From positions 434,001 through 498,000 of the forward strand of contig NZ_VTTH01000002.1 of the NCBI RefSeq assembly GCF_008831265.1: a DNA stretch of 64,000 nt. The letters run 5' to 3'. Both the position numbers and the translations under genes were made by a program. Positions 8,186 to 17,786 of the stretch are shown piece by piece. The first letter of the stretch is position 1. Each line of letters begins with the position of its first letter. Under the pieces are notes generated by a model. The model worked only from the letters and a program-made list of their open reading frames with translations, did no database searches and was not told the origin of the DNA. This DNA comes from Lacisediminimonas profundi. GTDB taxonomy: Bacteria > Pseudomonadota > Gammaproteobacteria > Burkholderiales > Burkholderiaceae_D.

Positions 8186-9418
8186 CTATCCCACCGCCAC
8201 CTGGTTGCGTCCGGCATTCTTGGCTCGATACAGCGCTTCATCAGCACTGAACACCAGCGCCTCGGCCGACGTCTCCCCGCCCGGGATCATTGCGGCGACG
8301 CCGATACTCACGGTGACCTTGCCAAACGGCGATTGCGCATGCGGAATTTCCATCGACTCCACGGCCTGGCACAAGCTTTCCCCCAGCACTTTCGCCTGAA
8401 CCAGGTCGGTATCTGAGGCAATCACGACGAACTCCTCGCCGCCATAGCGGGCGCTCATGTCGCCCGAACGGCGCGCTCCGCCCTGCAATGCGCCCGCCAC
8501 CTTGATCAGGCAGTCATCCCCGGCCTGGTGGCCATAGCAGTCGTTGTACCTCTTGAACAGATCGATATCGATCATCAGGATCACCAACGCCTCCCCGGCG
8601 CGTCGGGCGCGCGCCCATTCGGCGGCGAGCACTTCATCGAAATGACGCCGGTTGTACAAGCCGGTCAGGCCGTCCGTGATTGACAGCGCTTCCAGCTTGC
8701 GGTTGGCGTCTTTCAATTCGTCGGAATAGTCTTTCAGCGTGGCATTCTGCTGCCGCAAGATCTCGCGATTCTGGAACAGTTCATGTTCGGCGCGCTCGTG
8801 GATCATCAGCACCATGCCAATCGAAAGCAAGGTCAGGTCGATGATGGCAGTCAGGAAGGTAAGCGTCTGGATCTGGTTGTTCGCGAGGAAGGTCGCCAGT
8901 TCCATTTGTCCGGTCAGTGTCCCGACGATCCGGGCCAGGAAAATCAGGGTGGCGAAAAGGAATCCCGTCATCAGGATGTACTGGCCGCGCCCACTCGTTT
9001 CATGGCGCCGCTGGATCAAGGTGATCAATGCAGTCGCGGTCAGCCCGGCGCAAATCACGCCGCTGATGACCAGCCGCGCCTGCATGGCATCCAGCAAAAA
9101 GGAAAAGCTCAGTCCGAGAACCACAACCGGTAGCCAGATCAGCCAGTGCCGCGCACGACGCTGCTGGAACAAGAGAATTCCTTCGACGAACAGCGTCAAT
9201 CCCGATACCAGCGCGACATTGGCAAGCAGGATCGAGATCAGGTCGCTGATCTGCCCGCGCAGCACAAACAGGCCATAGGTGAATGCATGTAGCGCCAGCG
9301 CACCGGACCAGGCCAGCATGACGCGGCTACGGCGGTAGGCGACTGCGGCGAGGGCAATCGCCACCGCGGAACTGGTGACGATGATCGTCACCATTAATGT
9401 CGGGATATCAAGATTCAT
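8186..9418 (-). CDS. Membrane-bound diguanylate cyclase (GGDEF)
   Basis: 410 residues. Six or so hydrophobic helices fill about residues 5-200 and are followed by a coiled-coil signalling helix (about 210-240) and a GGDEF domain. The active-site motif is GGEEF (about 326-330), and an inhibitory RxxD I-site (RSGD) sits at the standard distance upstream, so product inhibition by c-di-GMP is expected. The N-terminal membrane domain is not a named sensor that I recognise. Start choice is uncertain: MNLDIPTLMV at 9418 is preferred, though ATGs up to 9460 stay in frame and none has a strong ribosome-binding site. It converges on the monooxygenase gene. Confidence 0.88.
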   Translation of the reverse strand: MNLDIPTLMVTIIVTSSAVAIALAAVAYRRSRVMLAWSGALALHAFTYGLFVLRGQISDLISILLANVALVSGLTLFVEGILLFQQRRARHWLIWLPVVVLGLSFSFLLDAMQARLVISGVICAGLTATALITLIQRRHETSGRGQYILMTGFLFATLIFLARIVGTLTGQMELATFLANNQIQTLTFLTAIIDLTLLSIGMVLMIHERAEHELFQNREILRQQNATLKDYSDELKDANRKLEALSITDGLTGLYNRRHFDEVLAAEWARARRAGEALVILMIDIDLFKRYNDCYGHQAGDDCLIKVAGALQGGARRSGDMSARYGGEEFVVIASDTDLVQAKVLGESLCQAVESMEIPHAQSPFGKVTVSIGVAAMIPGGETSAEALVFSADEALYRAKNAGRNQVAVG

Positions 9419-9635
9419 GATGCAATTTTGACACATTGCCACGAGGAAAAGCATCGCCATCGCGCACCGAAGCGCTCAAGACAGGATCAAGCGCAGGTCA
9501 CTCCTTTTTCCATATAACTGCAATGCATAAGCAAACTCGGAAAACATTCTTGTGCGGTGGGTCTCGCTCGCACAAACTTCAGCCTGTTCCAGACCCGCAA
9601 ACGCACTTTTTAGACATCCTTATCTGAAGGCACCT

Positions 9636-10394
9636 ATGGCTACCCTGATCAAATCCGCATTCTTGCGCGGCGCCGCGCTCTCCCTGGTTTTGTCCGCCAT
9701 CTGCGGCGGGGTTGCTGCGGCCAGCATGGTCCAGGATGCCGGACAGCAGCCGGCCGATGCGCTGGGCGCGAAGGCCCGGACGCACGCCACCATTGAAGCT
9801 GGACTCGCAGAAGACATTGCCAGGCGCTTGCCGCTGGCAACAGCCGATTCGGGTTCAGCACAGCGCTCGCGCATCCAGATCAAGACGATTGCAGACCTGA
9901 ACGCACTGCCAGGCAGCCGGGCAGTCATTCCGGTCAAATACAGCACTGCACCCATGGCCATCCTGCGCACCGACACCTCGATTCGTAGCGCCCAACAACT
10001 TGCCGGCCAGACCGTATGCCTGGCCGAGGGCGGGAATTACGCTGGTCTGGCCGAAGCCCGCTACGGCGCAATTGAAAAGGCTTACCCGTCCCTGACCGAC
10101 GCGCTGGTTTCCTTGCGCACCGGTGCATGCGCCGCGGTCGTGCATGACAGCACGGTGCTCGAGGAACTGTCCAGGCTGCCGGAATGGAAGAAGTTCTCCG
10201 CACAGATTCCCTTGGGCGAATCGAGGACGCTGGCCTTGGTCTTGCCTGCAGCAGATACCACGACTGTCGCCCAATTGAAGCAGGCGGTCGGCGACTGGAA
10301 CGCGAAATCCTTCCCGGACGCCCTGGTCAAGCAGGTGGTGCGCGGAATTTCATCCGACGTCCATCTGACGCAGCGGGCACCGGACGCGTATTGA
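9636..10394 (+). CDS. Periplasmic solute-binding protein (SBP_bac_3-like)
   Basis: 252 residues with a Sec signal peptide (about 1-28, ending VAAAS). The body resembles the family-3 amino-acid/polar-compound binding fold: PVKYSTAPMAILRTDTSI and SAQQLAGQTVCLAEGGNYAG form the hinge-side strands, and GACAAVVHDSTVLEEL is the typical closing segment. The N-lobe is short compared with usual members. ATG 9636 follows GAAGG by 5 nt. No permease or ATPase is adjacent, so this is an orphan binding protein that may be sensory rather than a transport component. A strong terminator follows at 10447. Confidence 0.7.
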   Translation: MATLIKSAFLRGAALSLVLSAICGGVAAASMVQDAGQQPADALGAKARTHATIEAGLAEDIARRLPLATADSGSAQRSRIQIKTIADLNALPGSRAVIPVKYSTAPMAILRTDTSIRSAQQLAGQTVCLAEGGNYAGLAEARYGAIEKAYPSLTDALVSLRTGACAAVVHDSTVLEELSRLPEWKKFSAQIPLGESRTLALVLPAADTTTVAQLKQAVGDWNAKSFPDALVKQVVRGISSDVHLTQRAPDAY

Positions 10395-10446
10395 AATAAC
10401 GCCCGCCACGGAAATCCACCATAAGCGGCGACTTTTCTGATGGTGC

Positions 10447-10477
10447 AAAAAGGCCAACCACCACGGTTGGCCTTTTT
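10447..10477 (+). terminator. Rho-independent terminator
   Basis: Perfect 13-bp stem (AAAAAGGCCAACC with GGTTGGCCTTTTT) and a 5-nt loop; T-rich on both strands, so it can work in either direction. It ends the binding-protein gene. Confidence 0.92.
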
Positions 10478-10504
10478 GCTTTCCGGCGTCCTTGTGCTAT
10501 ACAG

Positions 10505-10936
10505 ATGGCCAGCCACAACACCGCCATCATCCTCGACCATCCGCCTGCAATGACAAACGACGCAACCCTGAACGTCCCCTCGGCCCCACCCTTCGACCCG
10601 CCCTACATCACGGCCCTTGAAACCGGACTCGGCACCCGATGGGTTGAAACCCGGGCAGACGGCACGGTTCGCGACATCGTCCGTGCGCCCAGACCTGCTC
10701 CCGGGTCCGCCCCCAGCCCTGCCGCCCCGTCAAAGTCCACCGCACCGCGCCGGTCCGGCCAGGCGGCCGGGCGGACAGCGTCGGCGGGCAAGTCCGCCAT
10801 GGTGCTGGATGTTCCATTCAGCGAGAAAGATGATGCCAAGCGCCTCGGCGCCCGCTGGGACAGCGTCCAGCGCAAGTGGTATGTGCCGCAGGGCCTGGAT
10901 ATCAAGCTGTTTTCGCGCTGGTCGGATCAGTCCTGA
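10505..10936 (+). CDS. DUF5710 domain protein
   Basis: 143 residues. A Pro/Ala/Ser-rich disordered stretch (about 20-98) leads to a C-terminal DUF5710 domain (about 99-140) with VPFSEKDDAKRLGARW and KWYVPQG. In other proteins this small domain is often attached to DNA-processing or DNA-binding modules; here it stands alone. The start is uncertain: ATG 10505 or ATG 10550, neither with a clear Shine-Dalgarno sequence. The last 10 bp overlap the 3' end of the convergent histidine kinase gene. Function is unknown. Confidence 0.7.
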   Translation: MASHNTAIILDHPPAMTNDATLNVPSAPPFDPPYITALETGLGTRWVETRADGTVRDIVRAPRPAPGSAPSPAAPSKSTAPRRSGQAAGRTASAGKSAMVLDVPFSEKDDAKRLGARWDSVQRKWYVPQGLDIKLFSRWSDQS

Positions 10937-12951
10937 CGAATGTCTGCGGGGCCGGCACTACTTTCCCTCACTTTCAGCTTCCTCGCCCAGCCCGCCATCA
11001 CGGCATCGACCGCCGAAATCAAATTCCGGACATCGATCGGCTTGCGAACGTAAGCCGTGAATCCTGCAGCGATCGCCCGCGCTCCGTCCTCCCTGCGCGC
11101 GAATGCCGTCAGCGCGATGGCCGGCATCTGCGCCACGCCGTTCCCCAGCTTCCGTACGCGCCGTATCAGTTCAAACCCGTCCACGTCCGGCATGCCGACG
11201 TCGCTGACCAGCAGATTCGGCGTGTCCCTGGTCAGCAACGCTAGCGCCTCGATGGCAGAACTGGCCCCGATCACGTGTGCGCCGTACTGAGCGAGTATCC
11301 GGGTGACCAGATGACGGGCGTCGGCGTCGTCATCCACCACCAGTATCCTGAACGCCGAAAAGTCGACTGCCTCCGCGGCGGTGCCCGCCACTGCGGCGCG
11401 CGCCAGCGCTTCGGGCGAGCCGGTCCGATCCGGCCGGCTTGCCCCGGCAACCGGAAGGGACACCACCAATGTGGCGCCCCGCCCTTCTCCAGGGCTGGCC
11501 GCGCTGACGCTGCCGCCATGCAGTTCGACCAGTTGCCGGACGATTGACAGGCCGATGCCCAAGCCGCCATGCCGGCGTGTGGTGGATGCGTCCGCCTGCC
11601 GGAAGCGGTCGAACACATGCGGAAGAAAATCGGCGCGGATGCCAATCCCGGTGTCCGACACTGTGATCTCGATCTGTTCGCCGGCCCGATTGAGTTCGAC
11701 CACCACCTCGCCGCCTTCCGGCGTGAACTTGATTGCGTTCGACAACAGGTTCGACATCACCTGCTGCAAGCGCGCCGGGTCGCCCCATACGCGATCGGCA
11801 GCGCCGCAGGCATTGACGAAGCGAATACCGACCTGCCTGGCACTGGCGGCCGGTTGCGCGCTCTCGATTGCCGTCCGGATGAACGAAACAGGATCTGCCA
11901 GTTGCAACTCCAGGCGCACGTGGCCGGCGACGATCCGGCTCATGTCGAGCAGATCGTCGATCAGCTGCGCCTGCAGGCGTGCATTGCGTTCAATGGTGGC
12001 AAGGCCGTTCTGCGCCGCCTGGTCGGTGATTTGCAGCCGCAACAACTGGGCCCAGCCCAGCACCGAATTCAAGGGTGTGCGAAGCTCGTGCGACAGGGTG
12101 GCGAGGAACTCGTCCTTCAGGGCGCCGAGTCGCTCCGCGTCGGCACGCGCAGCCCGTTCGCCTTCCAGCAAGCGCTGCCGCTCCTCGGCAATGTCTCTTG
12201 TCAGCGCCAGCATCTGCGTGCGCGACTCAAGCCGGGCGTCAAAAATCGAGGTCAGCAACGCGATCGCCAGGACTGAAAAGGTTGCGATGGAAACGACGAT
12301 CGCCAGCCCATCCTGGCTGAATCCCGATCCCGCGGCCAGGCACACGCTGCCCAGAGGAAAATTGGCCGCCAGCATGCCCGTGTAATGCGTGCCCGCTATC
12401 GTCCCTCCCAACAGGATCGACGCCGCAGCCCTCGGGATCCAGATCCGTGTCGTCCTGTCGCGCAGGATGCGCCCGACAAAAAGCGCGATGACGCCGGCGA
12501 CGACCGCAAAAACGACAGATGCCGCGACCCATGCAGGATCGTAGACAATGGCGGGCTCCATCCGCATCGCGGACATGCCGATGTAATGCATGGCGCCGAT
12601 TCCGGCCGCCAGCAGCAGCGCGCACGCCAGCAGTCGCGACACGGATGGTGCGCGCAAGCGCATTTGCACCAGCGCAAGCGCCGAAGCGAGGATAGGGATC
12701 AGCCAGGACCCGAGGGTGATGCCGAGGTCGTAGCCAACCGGAATCGGCAAGCGGAACGCAAGCATGCCAATGAAGTGCATGGCCCAGATGCCGGTGCCCA
12801 TGGCAAACGCACCGCCGACTATCCACCAGAATGCGCCCCCGGCTCCTTGCTGGTTGACGCGGCTTCCCAGGGTCAGCGCGATATACGAAGCCAGGATCGC
12901 CACCAGTATGGAGATCAGGACCAGCGGATGTTGATAGTGGCTCGACAACAT
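10927..12951 (-). CDS. MHYT-domain hybrid sensor histidine kinase
   Basis: 674-residue membrane hybrid kinase. The N-terminal MHYT sensor has about seven membrane helices and three motif repeats, MHFIGM, MHYIGM and THYTGM; the last has Thr for the first Met. This sensor type is proposed to bind copper and sense gases such as O2, CO or NO. Next come a coiled coil, HisKA (FLATLSHELRTPLNSVLG with phospho-acceptor His), HATPase (NLLSNAIKFTP, DTGIGI, GGLGIGLSIV) and a C-terminal receiver with DDD near its start and phospho-acceptor Asp in LLVSDVGMPDVDG. No HPt domain or partner response regulator is adjacent. ATG 12951 is preferred; upstream in-frame codons add no domain. Confidence 0.9.
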   Translation of the reverse strand: MLSSHYQHPLVLISILVAILASYIALTLGSRVNQQGAGGAFWWIVGGAFAMGTGIWAMHFIGMLAFRLPIPVGYDLGITLGSWLIPILASALALVQMRLRAPSVSRLLACALLLAAGIGAMHYIGMSAMRMEPAIVYDPAWVAASVVFAVVAGVIALFVGRILRDRTTRIWIPRAAASILLGGTIAGTHYTGMLAANFPLGSVCLAAGSGFSQDGLAIVVSIATFSVLAIALLTSIFDARLESRTQMLALTRDIAEERQRLLEGERAARADAERLGALKDEFLATLSHELRTPLNSVLGWAQLLRLQITDQAAQNGLATIERNARLQAQLIDDLLDMSRIVAGHVRLELQLADPVSFIRTAIESAQPAASARQVGIRFVNACGAADRVWGDPARLQQVMSNLLSNAIKFTPEGGEVVVELNRAGEQIEITVSDTGIGIRADFLPHVFDRFRQADASTTRRHGGLGIGLSIVRQLVELHGGSVSAASPGEGRGATLVVSLPVAGASRPDRTGSPEALARAAVAGTAAEAVDFSAFRILVVDDDADARHLVTRILAQYGAHVIGASSAIEALALLTRDTPNLLVSDVGMPDVDGFELIRRVRKLGNGVAQMPAIALTAFARREDGARAIAAGFTAYVRKPIDVRNLISAVDAVMAGWARKLKVRESSAGPADIRQD

Positions 12952-13102
12952 TTTGATGGGTCCGGGCAGGGAGCTTGATGGTTCGACCACGAGATTGAAG
13001 ATTCGGTCGGGCCGCGTGTGTTTCCCGTCTCGGGCAAGCCATTGCAAAGCCGCAGATTTCCATTATGGAAGCACAGGAAGTTCCTGGCAGTAAAATGCCG
13101 GG

Positions 13103-13978
13103 ATGAAAACTGCATTGGCACCGGGCATCGCCCTCATGAGTTCACTGTGCTTCGGCATTGCGATGATCACATCACGAGTCGGACTGCGCTCGCTGGACGC
13201 GCGCTCCGGTGCTGCCATCAGCATTCCGACTGCGACGCTGCTGTTCATCATCGCGGCGCCGTTCATACTGGATACCAGCGGCTTCACCATGCACGCGGCC
13301 CTGGTGTTCGCCGCGATCGGCATCTTCTTTCCGGCCGTTGTGACGATGTTCACGTTCCGCTCCAACGAGCTGCTTGGCCCCACAGTGACCAGCGCAGTGT
13401 CAGGCACCGCGCCACTGTTTGCGCTGCTTGCCGCTGGCATCTTCCTGCAAGAACGGGTGCCGCCGCAGGCAGCGCTGTCTGCGCTCGGCGTCGTGGCCGG
13501 GGTGGTGATGCTGACGTGGAAAAGAAACGCAGTACGCAGCGATTTCGCCGCCAGCTCATTGTCGTGGGCGGTCGCGGGCGCCGTCATGCGCGGCCTGGCG
13601 CAAGCTGCGGTCAAGGCCGGATTGCTGCTGTGGCCGAGCGCCTTCGCTGCCGGCCTGATCGGTTATGTGATGTCGTCGGCAACGGTGCTTGGCGCCGATC
13701 GTTTGCGCAAGGGAAAGCGACCGATATTGAACCGCAAAGGACTTGCCTGGTTTGCCGTTACCGGTGTTTTGAACGGTAGCGCCGTGCTGCTGATGTACGT
13801 GGCCCTGAGCATGGCCCCGGTGTGGAAAGTTGCACCGATCATCGCCTCGTACCCATTGATCACGGCGATCATCGGCGCTGCAGTCCTGCACGACGAGAAA
13901 CTCTCGCTGCGTACCGCCGCTGGCGCATGCCTTACCGTGGCTGCCATCGTCTACCTGGTGCTGTCGAAGGCCCACTAG
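13103..13978 (+). CDS. DMT-superfamily (EamA) permease
   Basis: 291-residue integral membrane protein with ten predicted helices arranged as two EamA repeats (about 5-137 and 150-288), each with the conserved Gly/Ala-rich helix and a short basic linker between. Members export metabolites or amino acids; the substrate cannot be deduced. It is divergent from the MHYT kinase, 151 bp away, and convergent with the sox operon end. No partner genes are present. Confidence 0.85.
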   Translation: MKTALAPGIALMSSLCFGIAMITSRVGLRSLDARSGAAISIPTATLLFIIAAPFILDTSGFTMHAALVFAAIGIFFPAVVTMFTFRSNELLGPTVTSAVSGTAPLFALLAAGIFLQERVPPQAALSALGVVAGVVMLTWKRNAVRSDFAASSLSWAVAGAVMRGLAQAAVKAGLLLWPSAFAAGLIGYVMSSATVLGADRLRKGKRPILNRKGLAWFAVTGVLNGSAVLLMYVALSMAPVWKVAPIIASYPLITAIIGAAVLHDEKLSLRTAAGACLTVAAIVYLVLSKAH

Positions 13979-14103
13979 CCGTTCCGACCTCGCCGCGCGC
14001 GGGGCGATGCTACAGCGGCCAAATTCGAGACACTCCGGCACACCCCGCACCCCGGACGTGTGGAGGTGCGAGGCGGCGGCAGGCGTTCAGGCCATCACTG
14101 CCA

Positions 14104-15822
14104 TCACGGGGCAATGCCCGGATTGCCTTCCATGCCAATAATGCGCGGCGTGTTCAGCTTGCGCGACTTGACCACCTTGTTGGCGCGCAGCCAGGTGGCG
14201 ACCACGTCCCATACCGGTTCGCCCTTCGCGCCTTCGGCCACCGGCGCCCAGCCGGCGACCTTGTAGGTCTTGCCGGCTTCGATCGGCTTGCCGTTCAGGC
14301 GCATGTCCTGGATGCGCGATCCCATTTTTGCGTTCGGCTCGATCGAATAGGTCATGCCGCCCACCCGCACCATGTCGCCGCCCTGCTGGTAATAAGGATC
14401 GGGATTGAACAGGTTGTCGGCCACGTCCTCCATCACCGTCTTGATCATCTCGCCCTTCATTTCGCTGAGCGTGGTGTACGAATAGGTGGTGGCGGTCTGG
14501 TCGAGCACATGCTCCATCAGGATCGGGCTGTTCGGCAGCAGCGAGGTGCCCCAGCGGAAGCCGGGCGAGAACGCGAGGTCAGCGCCCTTCACTTCCATCA
14601 AGGCGTCCACGATCAGCTGGTCGAAAGTGCCGTTGAAATTGCCGCGCCGATACAGCGTGCCTTCGGTGATGGCGAGCTTTTCGTTCAGTTTCGCTTCGTA
14701 GGGCGCGCGCACCTTCGTGATCAGCTGGTCCATCTCCTTGTCGGCCGGCAGGAAGTTGGAGAATACCGGCAGCAAGCGGTACTGGAAGCCGTCGATCTTG
14801 CCGCCACGCACGTCGAAGTCGAGCACGCCCAGGAATTTGCTGTTGCTGCCGGCATTGGTGACCAGCGTCTTGCCACCGGCATTGTTCACGACCACCGGAG
14901 CCGGCATGCCGTCGTGCGTGTGGCCGCCGAGGATGGCGTCGATGCCGCGAACGCGGGACGCCATCTTGATGTCCACGTCCATGCCATTGTGCGACAGCAC
15001 GACCACGACTTTCGCACCCTTGGCGCGCGCTTCGTCAACCATCTTCTGCATGTTGTCGTCCTGGATGCCGAAGCTCCACTCGGGCACCATGTAGCGCGGA
15101 TTGGCGATCGGCGTGTACGGGAATGCCTGGCCGATGATGGCCACCGAAACGCCGTTCATCTGCTTCATCACATACGGTGCGAAAACCTGGTCGCCGAAGT
15201 CGGTGGTCTTGATGTTTTGCGCAATGAAGTCGACCCGGCCCTTGAAGTCCTTCTCGACGATTTCCTTGACGCGCTTGTCGCCCAGCGTCATTTCCCAGTG
15301 CGCGGTCATCACGTCCACGCCCAGTTGCAGGCAGGCGTCGACCATGTCCTGGCCATTGGTCCACAGTGCCGTGCCGGAACCCTGCCAGGTGTCGCCGCCG
15401 TCCAGCAGCAGCGCGCCGGGACGGCCGGCCTTCATCCGCTTGACCAGCGTGGCCAGGTGGGCGAAGCCGCCGACTTTGCCGTAGGTCCGCGCCGCCTGCT
15501 CGAAATCGAGATACGAGAAGGCATGTGCCTGCGGCGTTCCCGGTGCGACGCCGATTTGCTTCAGCAATCGCTCGCCGACCAGGTGCGGCATCCGTCCGAC
15601 CGCTTCGCCGACGCCGAGGTTGACGTTGGGCTCACGGAAGTAAATCGGCTTGAGCTGCGCGTGGCAATCGGTGAAGTGCAGCAAGTGGACATTGCCGAAG
15701 CGCGGAATGTCATACATTTTGCCGGCCGACGGCGCCGCCAGCACGCCGGGTGCATTCAGCGCCATGCCACTGGCCGCCGCCATCCCCATCAGTTGCATGA
15801 ACTCACGCCGATTCATACCCAT
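14104..15822 (-). CDS. soxB: SoxB, thiosulfohydrolase
   Basis: 572-residue periplasmic dimanganese hydrolase that releases sulfate from the SoxY-bound cysteine S-thiosulfonate. The N-terminus has a twin-arginine signal (NRREFMQLMG). The 5'-nucleotidase-like metallophosphoesterase core shows HFTDCHAQLKP, DGGDTWQGSGT, LGGHTHD and HNGMD metal ligands, followed by the nucleotidase C-terminal domain. Of the four clustered ATGs (15828-15816), the one at 15822 has the best spacing to AAGGA. It is last in the leftward operon soxC-D-Y-Z-A-X-B, 105 nt after soxX. Confidence 0.97.
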   Translation of the reverse strand: MGMNRREFMQLMGMAAASGMALNAPGVLAAPSAGKMYDIPRFGNVHLLHFTDCHAQLKPIYFREPNVNLGVGEAVGRMPHLVGERLLKQIGVAPGTPQAHAFSYLDFEQAARTYGKVGGFAHLATLVKRMKAGRPGALLLDGGDTWQGSGTALWTNGQDMVDACLQLGVDVMTAHWEMTLGDKRVKEIVEKDFKGRVDFIAQNIKTTDFGDQVFAPYVMKQMNGVSVAIIGQAFPYTPIANPRYMVPEWSFGIQDDNMQKMVDEARAKGAKVVVVLSHNGMDVDIKMASRVRGIDAILGGHTHDGMPAPVVVNNAGGKTLVTNAGSNSKFLGVLDFDVRGGKIDGFQYRLLPVFSNFLPADKEMDQLITKVRAPYEAKLNEKLAITEGTLYRRGNFNGTFDQLIVDALMEVKGADLAFSPGFRWGTSLLPNSPILMEHVLDQTATTYSYTTLSEMKGEMIKTVMEDVADNLFNPDPYYQQGGDMVRVGGMTYSIEPNAKMGSRIQDMRLNGKPIEAGKTYKVAGWAPVAEGAKGEPVWDVVATWLRANKVVKSRKLNTPRIIGMEGNPGIAP

Positions 15823-15927
15823 CATCATTCCTTGAAAATATTTCTTAACGTAATCTGGACGCAAGCTGCAAAGCAGGATGCGGAGGCCGGCATGCCGGTC
15901 CTCCGCATCCGTCCTGCTATTTGCCGC

Positions 15928-16548
15928 TTACTTGTTGACTGGCGAAGCCGGGTCCATCAGCAGCGCCATCACATCCTTCAACTGGCCCTCGGTCAGGATG
16001 CCAGCATGGCCGAAACGCGGCATGTTGGAGCACGCGGTGTAGGCCTGGGAGTTGTAGATCTTGCCCCAGGTGTACTGCATGATCGCATCGCTTTGTCCGC
16101 GCAGCTTTCCGTAGTTGTACAGGGAAGGCCCGATGTTGCCGTACGAGATTTCCTGCTTGCTGATCTGGTGGCAGGCATAGCAGTTGCCGCCGTTGACGCC
16201 ACCCACCTGGTCAGACGATTGCATGCCGCGCCCGTTCTGCGCGACCTTCTCGCCTTCCTGCCATTTGCCAAGGTATTTGCCGTCGGACGGCAGCTTGATG
16301 TTCTTCATCTGGGTGGCCTCGATCCGTGCCGCCACTTCCTTCGGCCGCTCGGTCGGATATTCGCTGCACAGCTTCTGGGCTTCGTCCTGGTTGAGCATCC
16401 TCTCCATCGTGGCCGGGCCCTTGGAGCGGAAGTCTTCCTTCAGCATTTTCATGGCCAGGTCGTTGCCGTCCCCTTGCGTAGCCATCGCTGCGCAGCCGGC
16501 GAGGAACACGCCGGACACGAGCAGGAGGCCTGTCTTTTTCAGCTTCAT
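15928..16548 (-). CDS. soxX: SoxX, c-type cytochrome of the SoxAX complex
   Basis: 206 residues. A lipoprotein-type signal ends in LAGC (about residue 19). A single heme-attachment motif CYACH lies near residue 123, and the probable axial Met is in SNMPRFGH (about 175). SoxX pairs with SoxA to oxidatively couple thiosulfate to the SoxY cysteine. The long N-terminal extension (residues 20-110) and lipidation differ from the short soluble SoxX of Paracoccus but are frequent in betaproteobacteria. It has a good GGGAG ribosome-binding site and starts 12 nt after soxA. Confidence 0.94.
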   Translation of the reverse strand: MKLKKTGLLLVSGVFLAGCAAMATQGDGNDLAMKMLKEDFRSKGPATMERMLNQDEAQKLCSEYPTERPKEVAARIEATQMKNIKLPSDGKYLGKWQEGEKVAQNGRGMQSSDQVGGVNGGNCYACHQISKQEISYGNIGPSLYNYGKLRGQSDAIMQYTWGKIYNSQAYTACSNMPRFGHAGILTEGQLKDVMALLMDPASPVNK

Positions 16549-16560
16549 CTGTCGTCTCCC

Positions 16561-17376
16561 TTATCGTTTCAGCGCAGGGCCGGCGTAGACGCCACCCTCG
16601 GCATTCTTTGCCAGGAACATCGTCACCGCAGTGATCGCATCAGAGCCATACAAGGGCTCCGGGAATCGTTGCTGGCGGAAGCAGTCGTTCAAGCGATGCT
16701 GCATGGTCCGCACCTCGCCTTGCGACACGCGGTACGCCGGCCAAGTGGTGTAGGCCAGTTGCGCGTTCTTCTTGTTCAGGATGTTGGGCAGGTCCTGCAG
16801 GCGGATGCGCTGGTTGTCCACGGAATGGCAGGTGGCGCATGCAAAGTCATAAGCGCCCCCGCGGTAGAAGAAAATCTTCTTGCCCGCTTCGTACATCGCC
16901 TTTTCCATCGGATGACCGGTGGGCGTTGCCATCGGCAGGCCGCGCGACTCGGATGTGATGTACGACACGATCGCCTCGATGTCGGACGGTTTGCCGGTGG
17001 CGGCAAAGGGCTGCGCAGTTGCCTGGGCACGGGTCAGGCCCTGCAGCGTCATGCGGCAATGCATCAGCCGCTGCTCCAGGTCCATCACCTTGTTGACGTC
17101 CTTGAAGTGACGCGGCAGCTCGGTATAGGCGCCCTTCACCACGCCCGGCCCTTTGCCGAGGTCGCACTGCTCCAGCGAGACGTTCTTGGGGCCGGTCTTT
17201 TTCTTCCAGAGCTCCTCGCCGCGCATCTCCCACAATTCCGCGGGGTTGCCATCGGCCAGCATTTGCCGGTAGCGGGCAATCTCGTCAGTTGCGGAGGCTT
17301 GCGCCAGCGCCGGGCCGGCGGCACCGGCCACAAGGGTTGCGAACCCCGTCAACAATAAAAGCTTCTTGCGTCTCAT
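16561..17376 (-). CDS. soxA: SoxA, c-type cytochrome of the SoxAX complex
   Basis: 271 residues with a Sec signal (about 1-25). It is the monoheme form: one heme motif CATCH (about 182-186), while the vanished first heme site is represented by the disulfide cysteines in EQCDLG and LMHCRM. The active-site Cys that becomes a persulfide heme ligand is in NDCFRQQRFPEP (about residue 231). SoxAX conjugates thiosulfate to SoxYZ. It is encoded between soxZ and soxX with short spacing. Confidence 0.96.
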   Translation of the reverse strand: MRRKKLLLLTGFATLVAGAAGPALAQASATDEIARYRQMLADGNPAELWEMRGEELWKKKTGPKNVSLEQCDLGKGPGVVKGAYTELPRHFKDVNKVMDLEQRLMHCRMTLQGLTRAQATAQPFAATGKPSDIEAIVSYITSESRGLPMATPTGHPMEKAMYEAGKKIFFYRGGAYDFACATCHSVDNQRIRLQDLPNILNKKNAQLAYTTWPAYRVSQGEVRTMQHRLNDCFRQQRFPEPLYGSDAITAVTMFLAKNAEGGVYAGPALKR

Positions 17377-17435
17377 CTTGTCTCCTTTGGATAAATGGAG
17401 GCGGTTCTGCGCCGCCCTGCTTCGCCTGCCGATGC

Positions 17436-17747
17436 TCAGGAAATCGTCGCTTCGTCAGTGCGGGTGTCGCCTTTGCTGTCGACCCAGGTTACCGTGACCT
17501 TGTCGCCCTTGGCGCCGCCCTTGAATTTGAACGACAGGAACGGGTCCTTGGAAATCGCCGTGCCGAAGTTAGCGTCGAGCACGACTTTGTCTTTCCATTT
17601 TGCTTGCAGGCTCTTGATGAAATGCGCCGGGATCGGTTTGCCGGCCGCGTCCTTGCGCTGGCCGGTTTCCATGTCGTGACGCATCAGGATCTTGACTTCG
17701 ACTTCGTCACCAGTTGCATTTGCGCGGATGCGCATCGGATCTGCCAT
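17436..17747 (-). CDS. soxZ: SoxZ, sulfur carrier subunit
   Basis: 103 residues, no signal peptide; it is exported with Tat-bearing SoxY. The immunoglobulin-like fold signature is visible (MRIRANATGDEVEVKILMRHDMETG and the C-terminal VTVTWVDSKGD). SoxZ lacks the carrier cysteine and stabilises SoxY. It starts 39 nt after soxY. Confidence 0.96.
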   Translation of the reverse strand: MADPMRIRANATGDEVEVKILMRHDMETGQRKDAAGKPIPAHFIKSLQAKWKDKVVLDANFGTAISKDPFLSFKFKGGAKGDKVTVTWVDSKGDTRTDEATIS

Positions 17748-17786
17748 GATATTTTCCTCTGGATTGTCTTGGATTGCCTGGATCGA

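Noticed and set aside
13822-17358. Very long open frame (over 1100 codons) on the plus strand across the sox genes
   Set aside because: It is the antisense of soxB, soxX and soxA, which have clear domains and signals. The antisense translation is His/Arg/Leu-rich without any domain, typical of a high-GC shadow frame.
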